From Flagellimonas_B algarum (GTDB lineage: Bacteria; Bacteroidota; Bacteroidia; Flavobacteriales; Flavobacteriaceae), in the NCBI RefSeq assembly GCF_040513375.1, contig NZ_JBEVTG010000003.1:62001-126000 (forward strand): a stretch of DNA of 64,000 nt, written 5' to 3'. Position 1 is the stretch's first letter. Each line of letters starts with the position of its first letter. Both the position numbers and the translations under genes were made by a program. Under the pieces are notes generated by a model that was given only the letters and a program-made list of their open reading frames with translations, was not told the origin of the DNA and did no database searches. Shown piece after piece: positions 33,589 to 42,509 of this stretch.

Positions 33589-34317
33589 GTGCGAGTAATT
33601 TCCATGATTCCGGCGCGTTACAAAGCCTCGCGGTTTCCGGGTAAACTAATGCAAGATCTTTCGGGAAAACCCGTTATCCAGCGTACCTACGAAGCGGTAC
33701 GCGATACCGGTTTGTTCGATGCGGTCTATGTGGTGACCGACAGCAAAATGATCTACGAGCTGATCATCGGAATCGGTGGCCAAGCCATCATGAGTAAGGG
33801 AACCCACGAAAGTGGTTCGGACCGTATTGCAGAGGCCGTAATGGATCTCGAGGTGGATATCGCCATCAATGTTCAGGGTGATGAACCCTTTATCGATAAA
33901 GCCAGTCTTGAAAAGGTCATTGATGTTTTTCGGCATGACGATCGATCTGAAATCGATTTGGCATCCTTAATGACCCCCATTACCGACTGGGCCGAAATCG
34001 AAAACCCGAATACCGTAAAAGTGATAGTCGATAACCGTAATTTCGCTTTGTATTTTTCACGCTCCCCGATTCCGTATCCTCGCGATAAGGGTGTCGAGAC
34101 CACCTATTACAAACACAAGGGCATCTATGCCTTTCGAAAAAGGGCCTTGGAAGATTTTCAACGTTTACCGATGTTGACCTTGGAGGCGACCGAAAAAATT
34201 GAGGCCATTCGCTATTTGGAGTACGGAAAAAAAATAAAGATGGTGGAGACCCACGTCACGGGTATCGAAATCGATACGCCTGAAGATCTCGAAAAGGCCG
34301 TAAAGGAATGGAAGTGA
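33589..34317 (+). CDS. kdsB: 3-deoxy-manno-octulosonate cytidylyltransferase
   Basis: A 242-residue enzyme that activates Kdo (or 8-amino-Kdo) with CTP to the CMP-sugar for lipopolysaccharide core assembly. IPARYKASRFPGKLM at about residues 7-21, NVQGDEPFI near 92 and KHKGIYAFRK are typical. A GTG start at 33589 is chosen because it places the first beta strand (RVISMIPARY) correctly; the ATG at 33604 would remove it. It overlaps the HAD gene by 10 bases and is two genes upstream of kdnB, which suggests that the sugar activated is 8-amino-Kdo. Confidence 0.95.
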   Translation: MRVISMIPARYKASRFPGKLMQDLSGKPVIQRTYEAVRDTGLFDAVYVVTDSKMIYELIIGIGGQAIMSKGTHESGSDRIAEAVMDLEVDIAINVQGDEPFIDKASLEKVIDVFRHDDRSEIDLASLMTPITDWAEIENPNTVKVIVDNRNFALYFSRSPIPYPRDKGVETTYYKHKGIYAFRKRALEDFQRLPMLTLEATEKIEAIRYLEYGKKIKMVETHVTGIEIDTPEDLEKAVKEWK

Positions 34318-35006
34318 ACTTTGACAACATAAAAACCATAGCATTCGACGCCGATGACACCCTATGGGTCAACGAGACTTATTTTCGGGAGACCGAGGAG
34401 AAGTTTGCCGATCTGCTTCAAGGGTTCGAAACCAAGAACAAGATCGATCAGGAGTTGTTCAAAGTGGAAATGGATAATTTGGCCTTATACGGGTACGGGA
34501 TCAAAGGTTTTGTGCTCTCCATGGTCGAATCGGCGCTCGACCTTTCGAACCATACCATACCCCAACAAACGATCGGTGAGATCTTGGACTTGGGCAAGCG
34601 TATGATCGACCACCCCGTCGAATTGCTCGATGGGGTTGAAGAAGTGCTGGAAGCATTGTCGAAAAGCTACCGACTGATCGTATTGACCAAAGGTGACCTG
34701 CTCGACCAAGAACGTAAATTGGAACGCTCCGGTTTGTCGAAATACTTCCAACATGTCGAGGTTTTGAGCGATAAGAAAGAAGTCAACTACAGCAATTTGC
34801 TTTCCCATTTGAATATCGATGTCAAGGAGTTCATGATGGTGGGCAATTCACTGAAGTCCGATATATTGCCCGTTTTGAATATTGGGGCCAGGGCCGTTCA
34901 TATTCCGTTCCATACCACTTGGGCACATGAGATGGTGGCCGAAGAACAGGTGAACGGGCACATGAAGTTGGGCGGTATCAAAGAACTATTGACCTATTTG
35001 AATTGA
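34308..35006 (+). CDS. HAD-superfamily hydrolase
   Basis: A 232-residue HAD phosphatase with motif I DADDTLW (about residues 13-19), motif II VLTKGD near 127 and motif IV VGNSLKSDILP near 180. The cap region between motifs I and II is helical (type C1). It differs from the small capless KdsC, so it is not obviously Kdo-8-phosphate phosphatase, yet its overlap with kdsB and abutment with kdnB link it to the same sugar pathway. Substrate unknown. Confidence 0.85.
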   Translation: MEVNFDNIKTIAFDADDTLWVNETYFRETEEKFADLLQGFETKNKIDQELFKVEMDNLALYGYGIKGFVLSMVESALDLSNHTIPQQTIGEILDLGKRMIDHPVELLDGVEEVLEALSKSYRLIVLTKGDLLDQERKLERSGLSKYFQHVEVLSDKKEVNYSNLLSHLNIDVKEFMMVGNSLKSDILPVLNIGARAVHIPFHTTWAHEMVAEEQVNGHMKLGGIKELLTYLN

Positions 35007-36134
35007 ATGAAGACCGAGAACGATAGCAACCAAAATCAAGGAATCCTGCACGAAAAGACTACATACCGTAATTTTCCAATGGTGCCTAGGGTGGTATTCG
35101 GACGGGGGTCTTTCGGGCAATTGGCCGATATTCTGCTGCCAAAACGCAAGAATTCCGATGCGCCGATGATTTTTTTGGTCGATGCTTTTTTTGAAGGTAG
35201 CGAGTTCGCACAGCGTATTCCGTGGTTATTCAATGATAAAATCATCTTCATCCCAGCCGATGAGGAACCCAAAACCGCCCAAGTCGATGCTTTGGTGGCC
35301 GCGATCAAAGAAGAATTCGACGAAACGCCATCAGGGATCATCGGAATCGGCGGGGGTACCTTACTCGATTTGGCTAAGGCAGTGGCTTTAATGATGACCA
35401 ATGCGGGTAGTGCGGCAAACTACCAGGGTTGGGATCTGGTTGGCAAACCCGCTTTGTATCACGTGGGCATACCCACCATCAGTGGTACCGGTGCCGAAGT
35501 ATCGCGCACCACCGTGCTGATGGGGCCTGAAAAGAAGCTGGGGATCAACTCCGATTTTACGACCTATGATCAAGTAGTCCTTGATCCCAATTTGTTAGCC
35601 ACGGTTCCTAAAGCACAATGGTTTTACACGGGTATGGATTGCTTTATCCACTGCGTGGAGTCGTTGAACGGGACCTATTTGAACGCCTTTAGCAAGAGCT
35701 ATGGGGAAAAAGCGATGGATCTTTGCCTTGAAGTCTTTTTGGGCGATGGTTGCGAGAAAGACAAAGAAGAACAACTCATGATGGCCTCTTGGCATGGAGG
35801 TATGAGCATCGCCTACTCACAAGTGGGGATCGCCCATGCTTTGAGTTATGGCTTATCGTATGTGCTGGGGGTCAAACATGGTATCGGCAATTGTTTGGTG
35901 TTCCAACATCTTGAAGCCTATTATCCAGAGGGCGTGGCCACCTTTCATCGCATGATGGACAAACACGGTATTTCATTGCCCCAAGGGCTTTGTTCGGGGC
36001 TATCACCGGAACGCATGGATACGATGATCTCAGTTGCCCTCTCTATGGCCCCACTTTGGGAGAATGCTTTGGGCCAGGATTGGGAGGCCAAGATCGATCG
36101 GGATACCCTCCGCAGCATTTACCAAAAAATTTAA
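35007..36134 (+). CDS. kdnB: Kdo 8-oxidase KdnB-like iron-dependent alcohol dehydrogenase
   Basis: A 375-residue group III alcohol dehydrogenase. VPRVVFGRGSFGQL, GIGGGTLLDLAKAVALMMTN, the YQGWDLVGKPALYHVG stretch and GIPTISGTGAEVSRT closely resemble KdnB of Shewanella oneidensis as I recall it. KdnB oxidises C8 of Kdo to an aldehyde, which the aminotransferase KdnA converts to 8-amino-3,8-dideoxy-Kdo. Metal-binding His residues are in GIAHALSYG and VKHGIGN. Its position behind kdsB supports the call. No kdnA is seen in this window. Confidence 0.85.
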   Translation: MKTENDSNQNQGILHEKTTYRNFPMVPRVVFGRGSFGQLADILLPKRKNSDAPMIFLVDAFFEGSEFAQRIPWLFNDKIIFIPADEEPKTAQVDALVAAIKEEFDETPSGIIGIGGGTLLDLAKAVALMMTNAGSAANYQGWDLVGKPALYHVGIPTISGTGAEVSRTTVLMGPEKKLGINSDFTTYDQVVLDPNLLATVPKAQWFYTGMDCFIHCVESLNGTYLNAFSKSYGEKAMDLCLEVFLGDGCEKDKEEQLMMASWHGGMSIAYSQVGIAHALSYGLSYVLGVKHGIGNCLVFQHLEAYYPEGVATFHRMMDKHGISLPQGLCSGLSPERMDTMISVALSMAPLWENALGQDWEAKIDRDTLRSIYQKI

Positions 36135-36700
36135 TGATCCACCAGTTTTCAAAATTCATATTTTACAAGCTGATGCGTTGGCAGCTCATCGGGCGTTTTC
36201 CGGAGCTGAAGCAATGTGTGGTGATCGTCGTACCCCATACGCACTGGCTCGATTTTCCTTTAGGGCTAATCGTCCGTAGTGTCGTCAACCAGCAAATTAA
36301 CTATATCGGTAAGAAAAGCCTGTTCAAACCCCCTTTCGGATGGTTTTTCAGAATCACCGGCGGCGCCCCGGTAGATCGCAGTGCGGCCAATAACTCCGTC
36401 GATGCCGTGGTGAACCTCTTCAAGCAGCGGAAGATCTTTCGTTTCGCTTTGGCTCCTGAAGGCACCCGAAAAAAGGTGAAGGCACTGAAAACGGGCTTTT
36501 ATTATATCGCCAAAAAGGCCCAGGTCCCCATTGTGATGGTGGCCTTTGATTTTGGTAAAAAACAAGTGAAAATTTCCGAACCCTTTGAAACCACCAACGA
36601 TATCAACCGTGATTTTCGGAAGGTCCGCAAGTTTTTCGAAGGGGTTCAAGGGAGGGTGCCCGCCTATAGTTTCGGGGTTTCCGAAGCTACGTCTTCTTAA
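36134..36700 (+). CDS. PlsC-type 1-acyl-glycerol-3-phosphate acyltransferase
   Basis: A 188-residue acyltransferase with the HxxxxD motif in HTHWLDF (about residues 36-41) and the acceptor-binding APEGTR (about 112-117). The short chain and weakly hydrophobic N terminus suggest peripheral membrane binding. The start ATG overlaps the kdnB stop by one base (TAATG); an open extension to 35990 inside kdnB is rejected. It may acylate lysophosphatidic acid or an ornithine- or lipid-A-type acceptor; the context cannot decide. It overlaps the convergent next gene by 14 bases. Confidence 0.88.
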   Translation: MIHQFSKFIFYKLMRWQLIGRFPELKQCVVIVVPHTHWLDFPLGLIVRSVVNQQINYIGKKSLFKPPFGWFFRITGGAPVDRSAANNSVDAVVNLFKQRKIFRFALAPEGTRKKVKALKTGFYYIAKKAQVPIVMVAFDFGKKQVKISEPFETTNDINRDFRKVRKFFEGVQGRVPAYSFGVSEATSS

Positions 36701-37178
36701 GGACTTTGGGTTTGGGCGACTCCTTTTTGTTCGAATTGCCCGGAAAAACGAGGTTGGTACTCGAATACGAACCTCCGAACGTCAGCGCCGCCGCATAAAC
36801 CTGTTGAATGGCATCGATGACCTGGGCCTCCGAAAGTTCCCTTAGAGGGTGGGCGTAGACCGACCAAATGATTTCATCACTTAGGGCATACTTTACATCC
36901 AAGGCCGAATGGAAATTGGCGACCAGGGCGTTGAGCAGCTCATCTTCGGTCAGTTTTTCACGTTCGATTATCGGGGATATGATCCGCATCCGGTTCGCAT
37001 TGACATCGTAAATCGAAATCAACATGGTCTCATTAAATAGGAATTGGATCGAATTACCCTGTTGGATCGTGGTGTCCGCTTCCTGTTCGATGATGGCCAC
37101 TAATTTTTCAGCGGTCATGTTTTGCGCCATAACACCCAAGCTGAGACAATAAAAAACCAGAGCGATACGTAATTTCAT
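36687..37178 (-). CDS. secreted protein of unknown function
   Basis: A 163-residue protein with a Sec signal peptide (MKLRIALVFYCLSLGVMA, cut before QN). The mature part is mixed alpha/beta (FLFNETMLISIYDVNANRMRIISPI, then ALVANFHSALDVKYALSDEIIWSVYAHPL) and ends in a Lys/Pro-rich tail. I do not recognise a family. It has its own short upstream gap and overlaps the acyltransferase gene tail-to-tail; it is probably periplasmic. Confidence 0.65.
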   Translation of the reverse strand: MKLRIALVFYCLSLGVMAQNMTAEKLVAIIEQEADTTIQQGNSIQFLFNETMLISIYDVNANRMRIISPIIEREKLTEDELLNALVANFHSALDVKYALSDEIIWSVYAHPLRELSEAQVIDAIQQVYAAALTFGGSYSSTNLVFPGNSNKKESPKPKVLKKT

Positions 37179-37233
37179 GGGAGTGCTTTTTGGTTTCGTC
37201 GATTAAAACGGCTAAAAATAACAGCGATTCCGG

Positions 37234-37944
37234 TTATTCTTGCATCGTATGGTAGACGTTCTGCACGTCATCGTCTTCCTCGATTTTCTCTAGAAGTTTT
37301 TCGACATCGGCCACTTGTTCTTCCGATAGCGTTTTGGTCACTTGCGGAATACGTTCGAAACCGGAGGACAGGATTTCGATTTCACGTGATTCCAATTCCT
37401 TTTGGATGTCACCGAAAGATCCGAAAGGGGCATAGATCAAAATCCCGTCATCATCAACGAACACCTCTTCGGCACCGAAATCGATCATCTCCAATTCAAG
37501 TTCCTCTGGGTCGATGTCTTCGGCATTGATCCTGAAATTACAGGTATGGTCGAACATGAACTCTACCGAACCAGAGGTGCCCAAACTGCCGTTGCATTTG
37601 TTGAAATAGCTTCTGATATTGGCAACGGTCCGGGTATTGTTATCGGTAGCGGTTTCGATCAAAATAGCAATGCCATGGGGGGCATAGCCTTCGAACAAGA
37701 CTTCCTTATAGTCGCCTTGGTTTTTGTCCGATGCCCGTTTGATCGCCCTTTCGATGTTGTCTTTGGGCATATTGACGGCCTTGGCATTCTGGATGACCGC
37801 CCTTAACCGTGAATTGGCATCGGGATCGGGTCCACCCTCCTTGACCGCCATGACGATATCTTTTCCAATGCGCGTAAAGGCCTTTGACATTGCGGCCCAT
37901 CGCTTCATTTTCCGTGCTTTTCGAAATTCAAAAGCTCTACCCAT
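37234..37944 (-). CDS. yebC: YebC/PmpR (TACO1) family protein
   Basis: A 236-residue protein of the YebC/TACO1 family: RKMKRWAAMSKAFTRIGKDI at the N terminus, GPDPDANSRLRAVI and NMPKDNIERAIKRA, followed by GYAPHGIAILIETATDNNTRT. Members have been described as transcription regulators and more recently as factors helping ribosomes through difficult sequences such as polyproline. The length is as expected. It is a single gene with its own promoter. Confidence 0.95.
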   Translation of the reverse strand: MGRAFEFRKARKMKRWAAMSKAFTRIGKDIVMAVKEGGPDPDANSRLRAVIQNAKAVNMPKDNIERAIKRASDKNQGDYKEVLFEGYAPHGIAILIETATDNNTRTVANIRSYFNKCNGSLGTSGSVEFMFDHTCNFRINAEDIDPEELELEMIDFGAEEVFVDDDGILIYAPFGSFGDIQKELESREIEILSSGFERIPQVTKTLSEEQVADVEKLLEKIEEDDDVQNVYHTMQE

Positions 37945-37969
37945 GTGCTACGTTTTGGTTTGAAAAAAA

Positions 37970-37977
37970 CAAAGTTA
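37970..37977 (-). promoter_or_regulatory. -7 element of the yebC promoter
   Basis: On the minus strand TAACTTTG matches TAnnTTTG, 25 bases before the yebC ATG. Confidence 0.5.
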
Positions 37978-37990
37978 CATAAAACGGCGA

Positions 37991-38278
37991 CTACCCGCCT
38001 TGGGTAATACGCTCAATGCAAGCTGCCAAATCGAAATCGTTTTGGGTGATACCGCCGGCGTCATGGGTATTCAGTTTGATCGTCAATCGATTGTACACAT
38101 TGAACCATTCGGGGTGGTGGTTCCGGGCTTCGCTCTCAAAGGCGATATGTGTCATTACCGCGAAAGCCTCTTTGAAATCCGTAAAGGTGAAGGTTTTGGT
38201 GATACTGCCTTCTTCGAGGGTCCAGCCCGCTAAGGAAGTCAGCCCTTGTTCTATTTCCGTTTCGGTCAATTTTGTCAT
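37991..38278 (-). CDS. 4a-hydroxytetrahydrobiopterin dehydratase
   Basis: A 95-residue pterin-4a-carbinolamine dehydratase that recycles the pterin cofactor of aromatic amino-acid hydroxylases. The signature EARNHHPEWFNVYN contains the catalytic His pair. The ATG at 38278 is preferred; an upstream ATG at 38293 adds five residues. It is the last gene of the gcvT-glsA-SDR run. No hydroxylase gene is in the window. Confidence 0.92.
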   Translation of the reverse strand: MTKLTETEIEQGLTSLAGWTLEEGSITKTFTFTDFKEAFAVMTHIAFESEARNHHPEWFNVYNRLTIKLNTHDAGGITQNDFDLAACIERITQGG

Positions 38279-38295
38279 ACCTAAAGGTAACAAAA

Positions 38296-39120
38296 TCAGT
38301 CGACCATGATGTGGTGGTCGATGATTTCCTGAAAACCGACCCGGAGGTTTTTAGGGAGGAGGTTTTCTTTTGGTAAGGCGGCGAGATAGCGATCCGAATT
38401 GGTAGTGTATACTTTTTTCAGGACGGGATGGTAGTTGCCCAATCTCGAGATGACTTCCTTAATGAAATCCTCATGGTGTACCAGATCGGCACTGCCCAAA
38501 TGGAAAATTCCCGAACGGTTGCGGTTGATGAGGTAATGGATCTGCTGGCAGAGCCGATCATCGTTGATCACGTTGATGATCAGATTCGGAAAAACCTCGA
38601 TTGGTTCGTTATGTTCCAACTGGCCCTTGATCTCTTTGATCCTTGGCGAGCTGTTGCCAAAGACCATAGGTACCCTTAGGATCCCGATCTTCGATTTCGG
38701 TACCCGCATCATCATGTTCTCGATTTTGATCTTCAGTCGGCCATAAACACTTTCAGATAAGGTCTTGTCACTTTCGTAAGACGGATATTTGCTGTAGGCA
38801 TCGAAAACATTGGCCGAAGAAATGAAGTAGAGTTTACAGGGATGCTTGACCACGTACTCCAAAAGATGGCCATGCGCTTGTACTTGGGCGGCAAAATCAC
38901 CGCGAAGGGCCGAAATGATGAAGTCGGGCCTCGTTTTTTCAACAACCCTGAAAATATCGTCTTCCTGTAAGTCGTATTGGATGAACTTTTGATTGTTGGC
39001 GAAACTAGGGTTCGTAAAATAAGTGCCATAGGTGTCGAAGTAATTACACAACTCCTTGTATAGGGCGTTTCCGATAAAACCACTTGCTCCTAAGATGAGG
39101 ATCTTCTTCTTTTTTTCCAA
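38296..39120 (-). CDS. NAD(P)-dependent sugar-nucleotide reductase/epimerase-like SDR
   Basis: A 274-residue extended SDR protein with the Rossmann motif GASGFIGNALY at about residues 11-21, consistent with the RfbD/dTDP-4-dehydrorhamnose reductase or NAD epimerase group. The expected YxxxK catalytic pair appears as YGRLK (about 147-151). The substrate is unknown, and no other sugar-nucleotide genes adjoin it. It starts three bases after glsA ends. Confidence 0.82.
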   Translation of the reverse strand: MEKKKKILILGASGFIGNALYKELCNYFDTYGTYFTNPSFANNQKFIQYDLQEDDIFRVVEKTRPDFIISALRGDFAAQVQAHGHLLEYVVKHPCKLYFISSANVFDAYSKYPSYESDKTLSESVYGRLKIKIENMMMRVPKSKIGILRVPMVFGNSSPRIKEIKGQLEHNEPIEVFPNLIINVINDDRLCQQIHYLINRNRSGIFHLGSADLVHHEDFIKEVISRLGNYHPVLKKVYTTNSDRYLAALPKENLLPKNLRVGFQEIIDHHIMVD

Positions 39121-39123
39121 GGT

Positions 39124-40038
39124 CTAGAAAATTGAAAGGCCGCTATCGGTCGTTAATTTTTCGAGTGCGAACATCCCGAGTTTCGAATTTCCTTTGGCAT
39201 TGAGTCCGGGTGACCAGGTGGCCACAGAGAAACGTTCGGGATAAATGGCGACGATACCCCCGCCAACGCCGCTTTTTCCGGGCAGGCCTACCCTAAAGGC
39301 GAATTCTCCCGCTTCATCATAAAACCCACAACTCAGCATGATGGCGTTGATCCGTTTGACCTGGCTCAAGCTAAGGTAGGGGAGCTGTTGCAGACACTTG
39401 CCCCGGTTCGCGAACACGTAAAAAGTGTTGACCAGTTGTTCGCAACTCATGTGCAAGGCACATTGATGAAAATAGAAATCGAGGACCTCGTCGACATCGT
39501 TCTTCAGATTGCCGAAAGACTTGATGAGGTTGGCCGCGGCGAAATTCCGGAACCCAGTCGCTTTTTCGGATCGGGCTACTTCGGGATCGTAGTCTATGGT
39601 GGGGTCGTTGGCCAGTTTTCTGACAAAATCCAAAAACTCGGCCTTCGGGTCTTGAAATTCACTGACCAGGATATCGGCGATGGTGATGGCCCCAGCATTG
39701 ATCAACGGATTTCTTGGAATGCCGTTTTCCTGCTCGAGCAGTGATAGGTGATTAAAGGGATCCCCAGAGGGTTCGAAACCCACCCGTTCCCAAACGGAAT
39801 CACCCAAACGCTGAAAGGCTAAAGCAAGGGTCAGCACCTTGGAAATACTCTGGATCGAAAACGCCTCTTGGGCGTCACCCGCGGTATGCAGTTCGCCCGA
39901 ACCGTCTAACAACGCCATGCCGAATTTCGAAGCATCGATGCAGGCCAATTGTGGAATATAGGAAGCCACGACGCCTTTATCGGCCGCTTTACGGGCTTCG
40001 AGGGCAATACGATCAAGAATAGTTTGGAATTCCGACAT
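39124..40038 (-). CDS. glsA: glutaminase
   Basis: A 304-residue serine-dependent beta-lactamase-fold glutaminase that releases ammonia from glutamine. The catalytic SxxK is in SIQSISKV (about residues 62-69); NPLINAGAI and the late GKSGVGGGI are family signatures. ATG at 40038 overlaps the gcvT stop (TGATG); a TTG one codon earlier is less likely. Cotranscription with gcvT suggests nitrogen and one-carbon housekeeping. Confidence 0.94.
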   Translation of the reverse strand: MSEFQTILDRIALEARKAADKGVVASYIPQLACIDASKFGMALLDGSGELHTAGDAQEAFSIQSISKVLTLALAFQRLGDSVWERVGFEPSGDPFNHLSLLEQENGIPRNPLINAGAITIADILVSEFQDPKAEFLDFVRKLANDPTIDYDPEVARSEKATGFRNFAAANLIKSFGNLKNDVDEVLDFYFHQCALHMSCEQLVNTFYVFANRGKCLQQLPYLSLSQVKRINAIMLSCGFYDEAGEFAFRVGLPGKSGVGGGIVAIYPERFSVATWSPGLNAKGNSKLGMFALEKLTTDSGLSIF

Positions 40039-41123
40039 CAAGGTTTATAAAATGGAGGTCTGGTCACTACCGCCCGAACCGTTTTTTTACGGATTTGGAT
40101 AAAAACCTCCGTGTCTTGTGTCGAAAACGCTTTGGATACATAACCAAGACCGATCCCTTTTTCCAAGGAAGGTGACATGGTGCCTGAGGTGACCTTGCCG
40201 ATTTCGCTCCCGTTTGCGTCAACGATGGGATAAGCTTGACGGGGGATACCGCGTTCGGTCATTTCGAACCCGACAAGTTTGCGATCGACCCCATTGGCCT
40301 TTTGCTCGGCCAAGGCATCAGCGTTCACGAAATCCTTGGTGAATTTCGTGATCCAACCCAACCCGGCTTCCAAAGGGGAAGTGGTATCATCAATGTCATT
40401 GCCATAAAGACAGTAGCCCATTTCCAAGCGTAACGTATCACGGGCCGCGAGTCCTATCGGCTTAATACCGTAGGCTTTACCGGCCTCGAATACCCGGTCC
40501 CAGACTTGTTGTACTTCATCGTTCTTACAGTAGATTTCGAATCCACCGGATCCTGTATAACCCGTGGCCGAAATGATAACGTGGTCGATTCCCGCAAAAT
40601 CACCGACGACGAAGTTGTAGAACTTGATGTCGGCAAGATCATGCGAACTTAGGGGTTGCATAGCTTCGACGGCCTTGGGCCCTTGAATGGCCAGCAAGGA
40701 ATACCCCTCACTGATATTGCGCATTTCAGCCCCGAACGAGGCATTATATTTCGCGATATGGTTCCAGTCTTTCTCGATATTCGCTGCGTTGACGACCAAC
40801 AGATAGGTGGCTTCCTTGACCCGGTAGATGATCAAGTCATCGACAATACCCCCGGTTTCATTCGGCATACAACTGTACTGGGCCTTACCGACCGTTAGTT
40901 TGGAGGCATCGTTGGAAGCGATTTTTTGGATCAGATCAAGTGCTTTAGGTCCTTCAATCAAGAATTCACCCATATGCGAAACGTCGAAAACGCCGACCGA
41001 TTCACGAACGGTTTGATGTTCTATGGTTACCCCATCATAAGAAACGGGCATGGAATAGCCTGCAAATTCGACCATTTTCGCCCCTAGGGCCTTATGGGTC
41101 TCGGTAAGTGCGGTATTTTTCAT
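40038..41123 (-). CDS. gcvT: glycine cleavage system aminomethyltransferase (T protein)
   Basis: A 361-residue folate-dependent T protein that passes the methylene group of glycine to tetrahydrofolate and releases ammonia. VGVFDVSHMGEF (about 42-53), SATGYTGSGGFEIY (about 184-197) and RLEMGYCLYGND are diagnostic. The P and H protein genes are not in the window. First gene of a minus-strand operon with glsA, an SDR and a pterin dehydratase. Confidence 0.96.
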   Translation of the reverse strand: MKNTALTETHKALGAKMVEFAGYSMPVSYDGVTIEHQTVRESVGVFDVSHMGEFLIEGPKALDLIQKIASNDASKLTVGKAQYSCMPNETGGIVDDLIIYRVKEATYLLVVNAANIEKDWNHIAKYNASFGAEMRNISEGYSLLAIQGPKAVEAMQPLSSHDLADIKFYNFVVGDFAGIDHVIISATGYTGSGGFEIYCKNDEVQQVWDRVFEAGKAYGIKPIGLAARDTLRLEMGYCLYGNDIDDTTSPLEAGLGWITKFTKDFVNADALAEQKANGVDRKLVGFEMTERGIPRQAYPIVDANGSEIGKVTSGTMSPSLEKGIGLGYVSKAFSTQDTEVFIQIRKKTVRAVVTRPPFYKP

Positions 41124-41142
41124 CTCAATAAATTAGTCGGCG

Positions 41143-41150
41143 CAAATTTA
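41143..41150 (-). promoter_or_regulatory. -7 element of the gcvT operon promoter
   Basis: On the minus strand TAAATTTG matches TAnnTTTG, 19 bases before the gcvT ATG. No clear -33 TTTG is present. Confidence 0.5.
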
Positions 41151-41213
41151 TCGAAATAAAAAGACCTACTTATGGCTGCTGCCATTTGTTTTGAACACGA
41201 ATGGTAGAATCGA

Positions 41214-42509
41214 TCAGCCTGCCGTTAAAAAGGATTTCAATTCGTCATAAGAGGCGATGGCGGTAGCCTGTTTTGGAAGGTGCATCAACCGTTGGATCTG
41301 TTCAGGGATGGCTGGGACTTTTCCCAAAGCGGCTTCGACTACATCCAAGAACTTGACCGGGTGGGCCGTTTCCAAGAAAATGCCGTAGTGTTCGGGATGC
41401 TTTTCCAAATACTGCCGTAATCCGAGGTAACCTACGGCCCCATGGGGGTCGGCGATGTACCCGGATTCCTTATCCAATTCGACCATGGCCGCTTTGGTCC
41501 GTTCATCACTGAAAGCGAAAGAGGACAATTGTTTTTTCAATTGATCGAAATCACGAGCGAACAGCTCTTGGATCCTGATAAAGTTGCTGGGGTCACCAAC
41601 GTCCATGGCATTCGATATGGTCGCTACCGAAGGTTTGGGTTCGTAGCGGCCATGATCCATGAAGTGGGGTACCACATCATTGCTATTGGTGGCGGCGATG
41701 AATTGTGCGACCGGCATTCCCAATCGCTGGGCAACCATACCGGCACAGATGTTACCGAAATTGCCCGAAGGAACGGAGAACACGATATTGCGATGTTCTT
41801 GTTTGACTTGTTGGTACGCCAGCATGAAGTAGAGCATTTGCGGGAGCCACCGGGCTACGTTGATGCTATTGGCCGAAGTCAATTTGCGCTGATCGGTGAT
41901 ATCGGTATCCAAAAAGGCGGTCTTGACCATTTTTTGGCAATCATCGAAGGTGCCGTCCACTTCGAGGGCCGTAATATTCCGTCCTAAGGTAGTCAGCTGT
42001 TTTTCTTGGATGTCACTCACCTTGCCGCTGGGGTACAAGATGACCACTTTGACACCTTCAACCCCCAAGAACCCATTGGCCACGGCACCTCCGGTATCGC
42101 CCGATGTGGCAACCAATACGGTGACCTCACTACTGCCTTCCTGGGAAAAATAGCCCAAGCAATTGGCCATAAATCGGGCACCAACGTCCTTAAAGGCCAT
42201 GGTGGGGCCATGAAACAGTTCCAAGGTTCCGATGCGTGGTGTGATCGGGACTACCGGGAATTCAAAGTCCAAGACTTTGGCCAAAATGGATTCCAATTCG
42301 GTTTCGGGTAGGGCGTCTTCGGTGAATTGCCGCATCGCCTGTTTGGCCAGCTCCAATTTTGAAAGTGAGTTGATCTGCTCAAAAAATGCAGCGGGTAGGG
42401 GTTCGATACGCTCCGGGAAATACAAACCCTTATCCGGCGCGATACCTCGGATCACCGCTTCACGGAAACCGACGTTCGGGGCTTTGCGGTTTAGGCTATA
42501 ATAGGTCAT
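41214..42509 (-). CDS. thrC: threonine synthase
   Basis: A 431-residue PLP enzyme converting O-phosphohomoserine to threonine. The PLP-binding Lys is in HGPTMAFKDVGARF (about residues 94-107), followed by VLVATSGDTGGAVANGF. Its ATG overlaps the thrB stop (ATGA), so it is the coupled last gene of thrABC. Length and motifs are typical of the class close to E. coli ThrC. Confidence 0.96.
   Translation of the reverse strand: MTYYSLNRKAPNVGFREAVIRGIAPDKGLYFPERIEPLPAAFFEQINSLSKLELAKQAMRQFTEDALPETELESILAKVLDFEFPVVPITPRIGTLELFHGPTMAFKDVGARFMANCLGYFSQEGSSEVTVLVATSGDTGGAVANGFLGVEGVKVVILYPSGKVSDIQEKQLTTLGRNITALEVDGTFDDCQKMVKTAFLDTDITDQRKLTSANSINVARWLPQMLYFMLAYQQVKQEHRNIVFSVPSGNFGNICAGMVAQRLGMPVAQFIAATNSNDVVPHFMDHGRYEPKPSVATISNAMDVGDPSNFIRIQELFARDFDQLKKQLSSFAFSDERTKAAMVELDKESGYIADPHGAVGYLGLRQYLEKHPEHYGIFLETAHPVKFLDVVEAALGKVPAIPEQIQRLMHLPKQATAIASYDELKSFLTAG

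Noticed and set aside
35990..36133. Longer reading frame upstream of the acyltransferase
   Set aside because: It lies inside kdnB in another frame; the ATG at 36134 overlapping the kdnB stop gives the family's normal N terminus.
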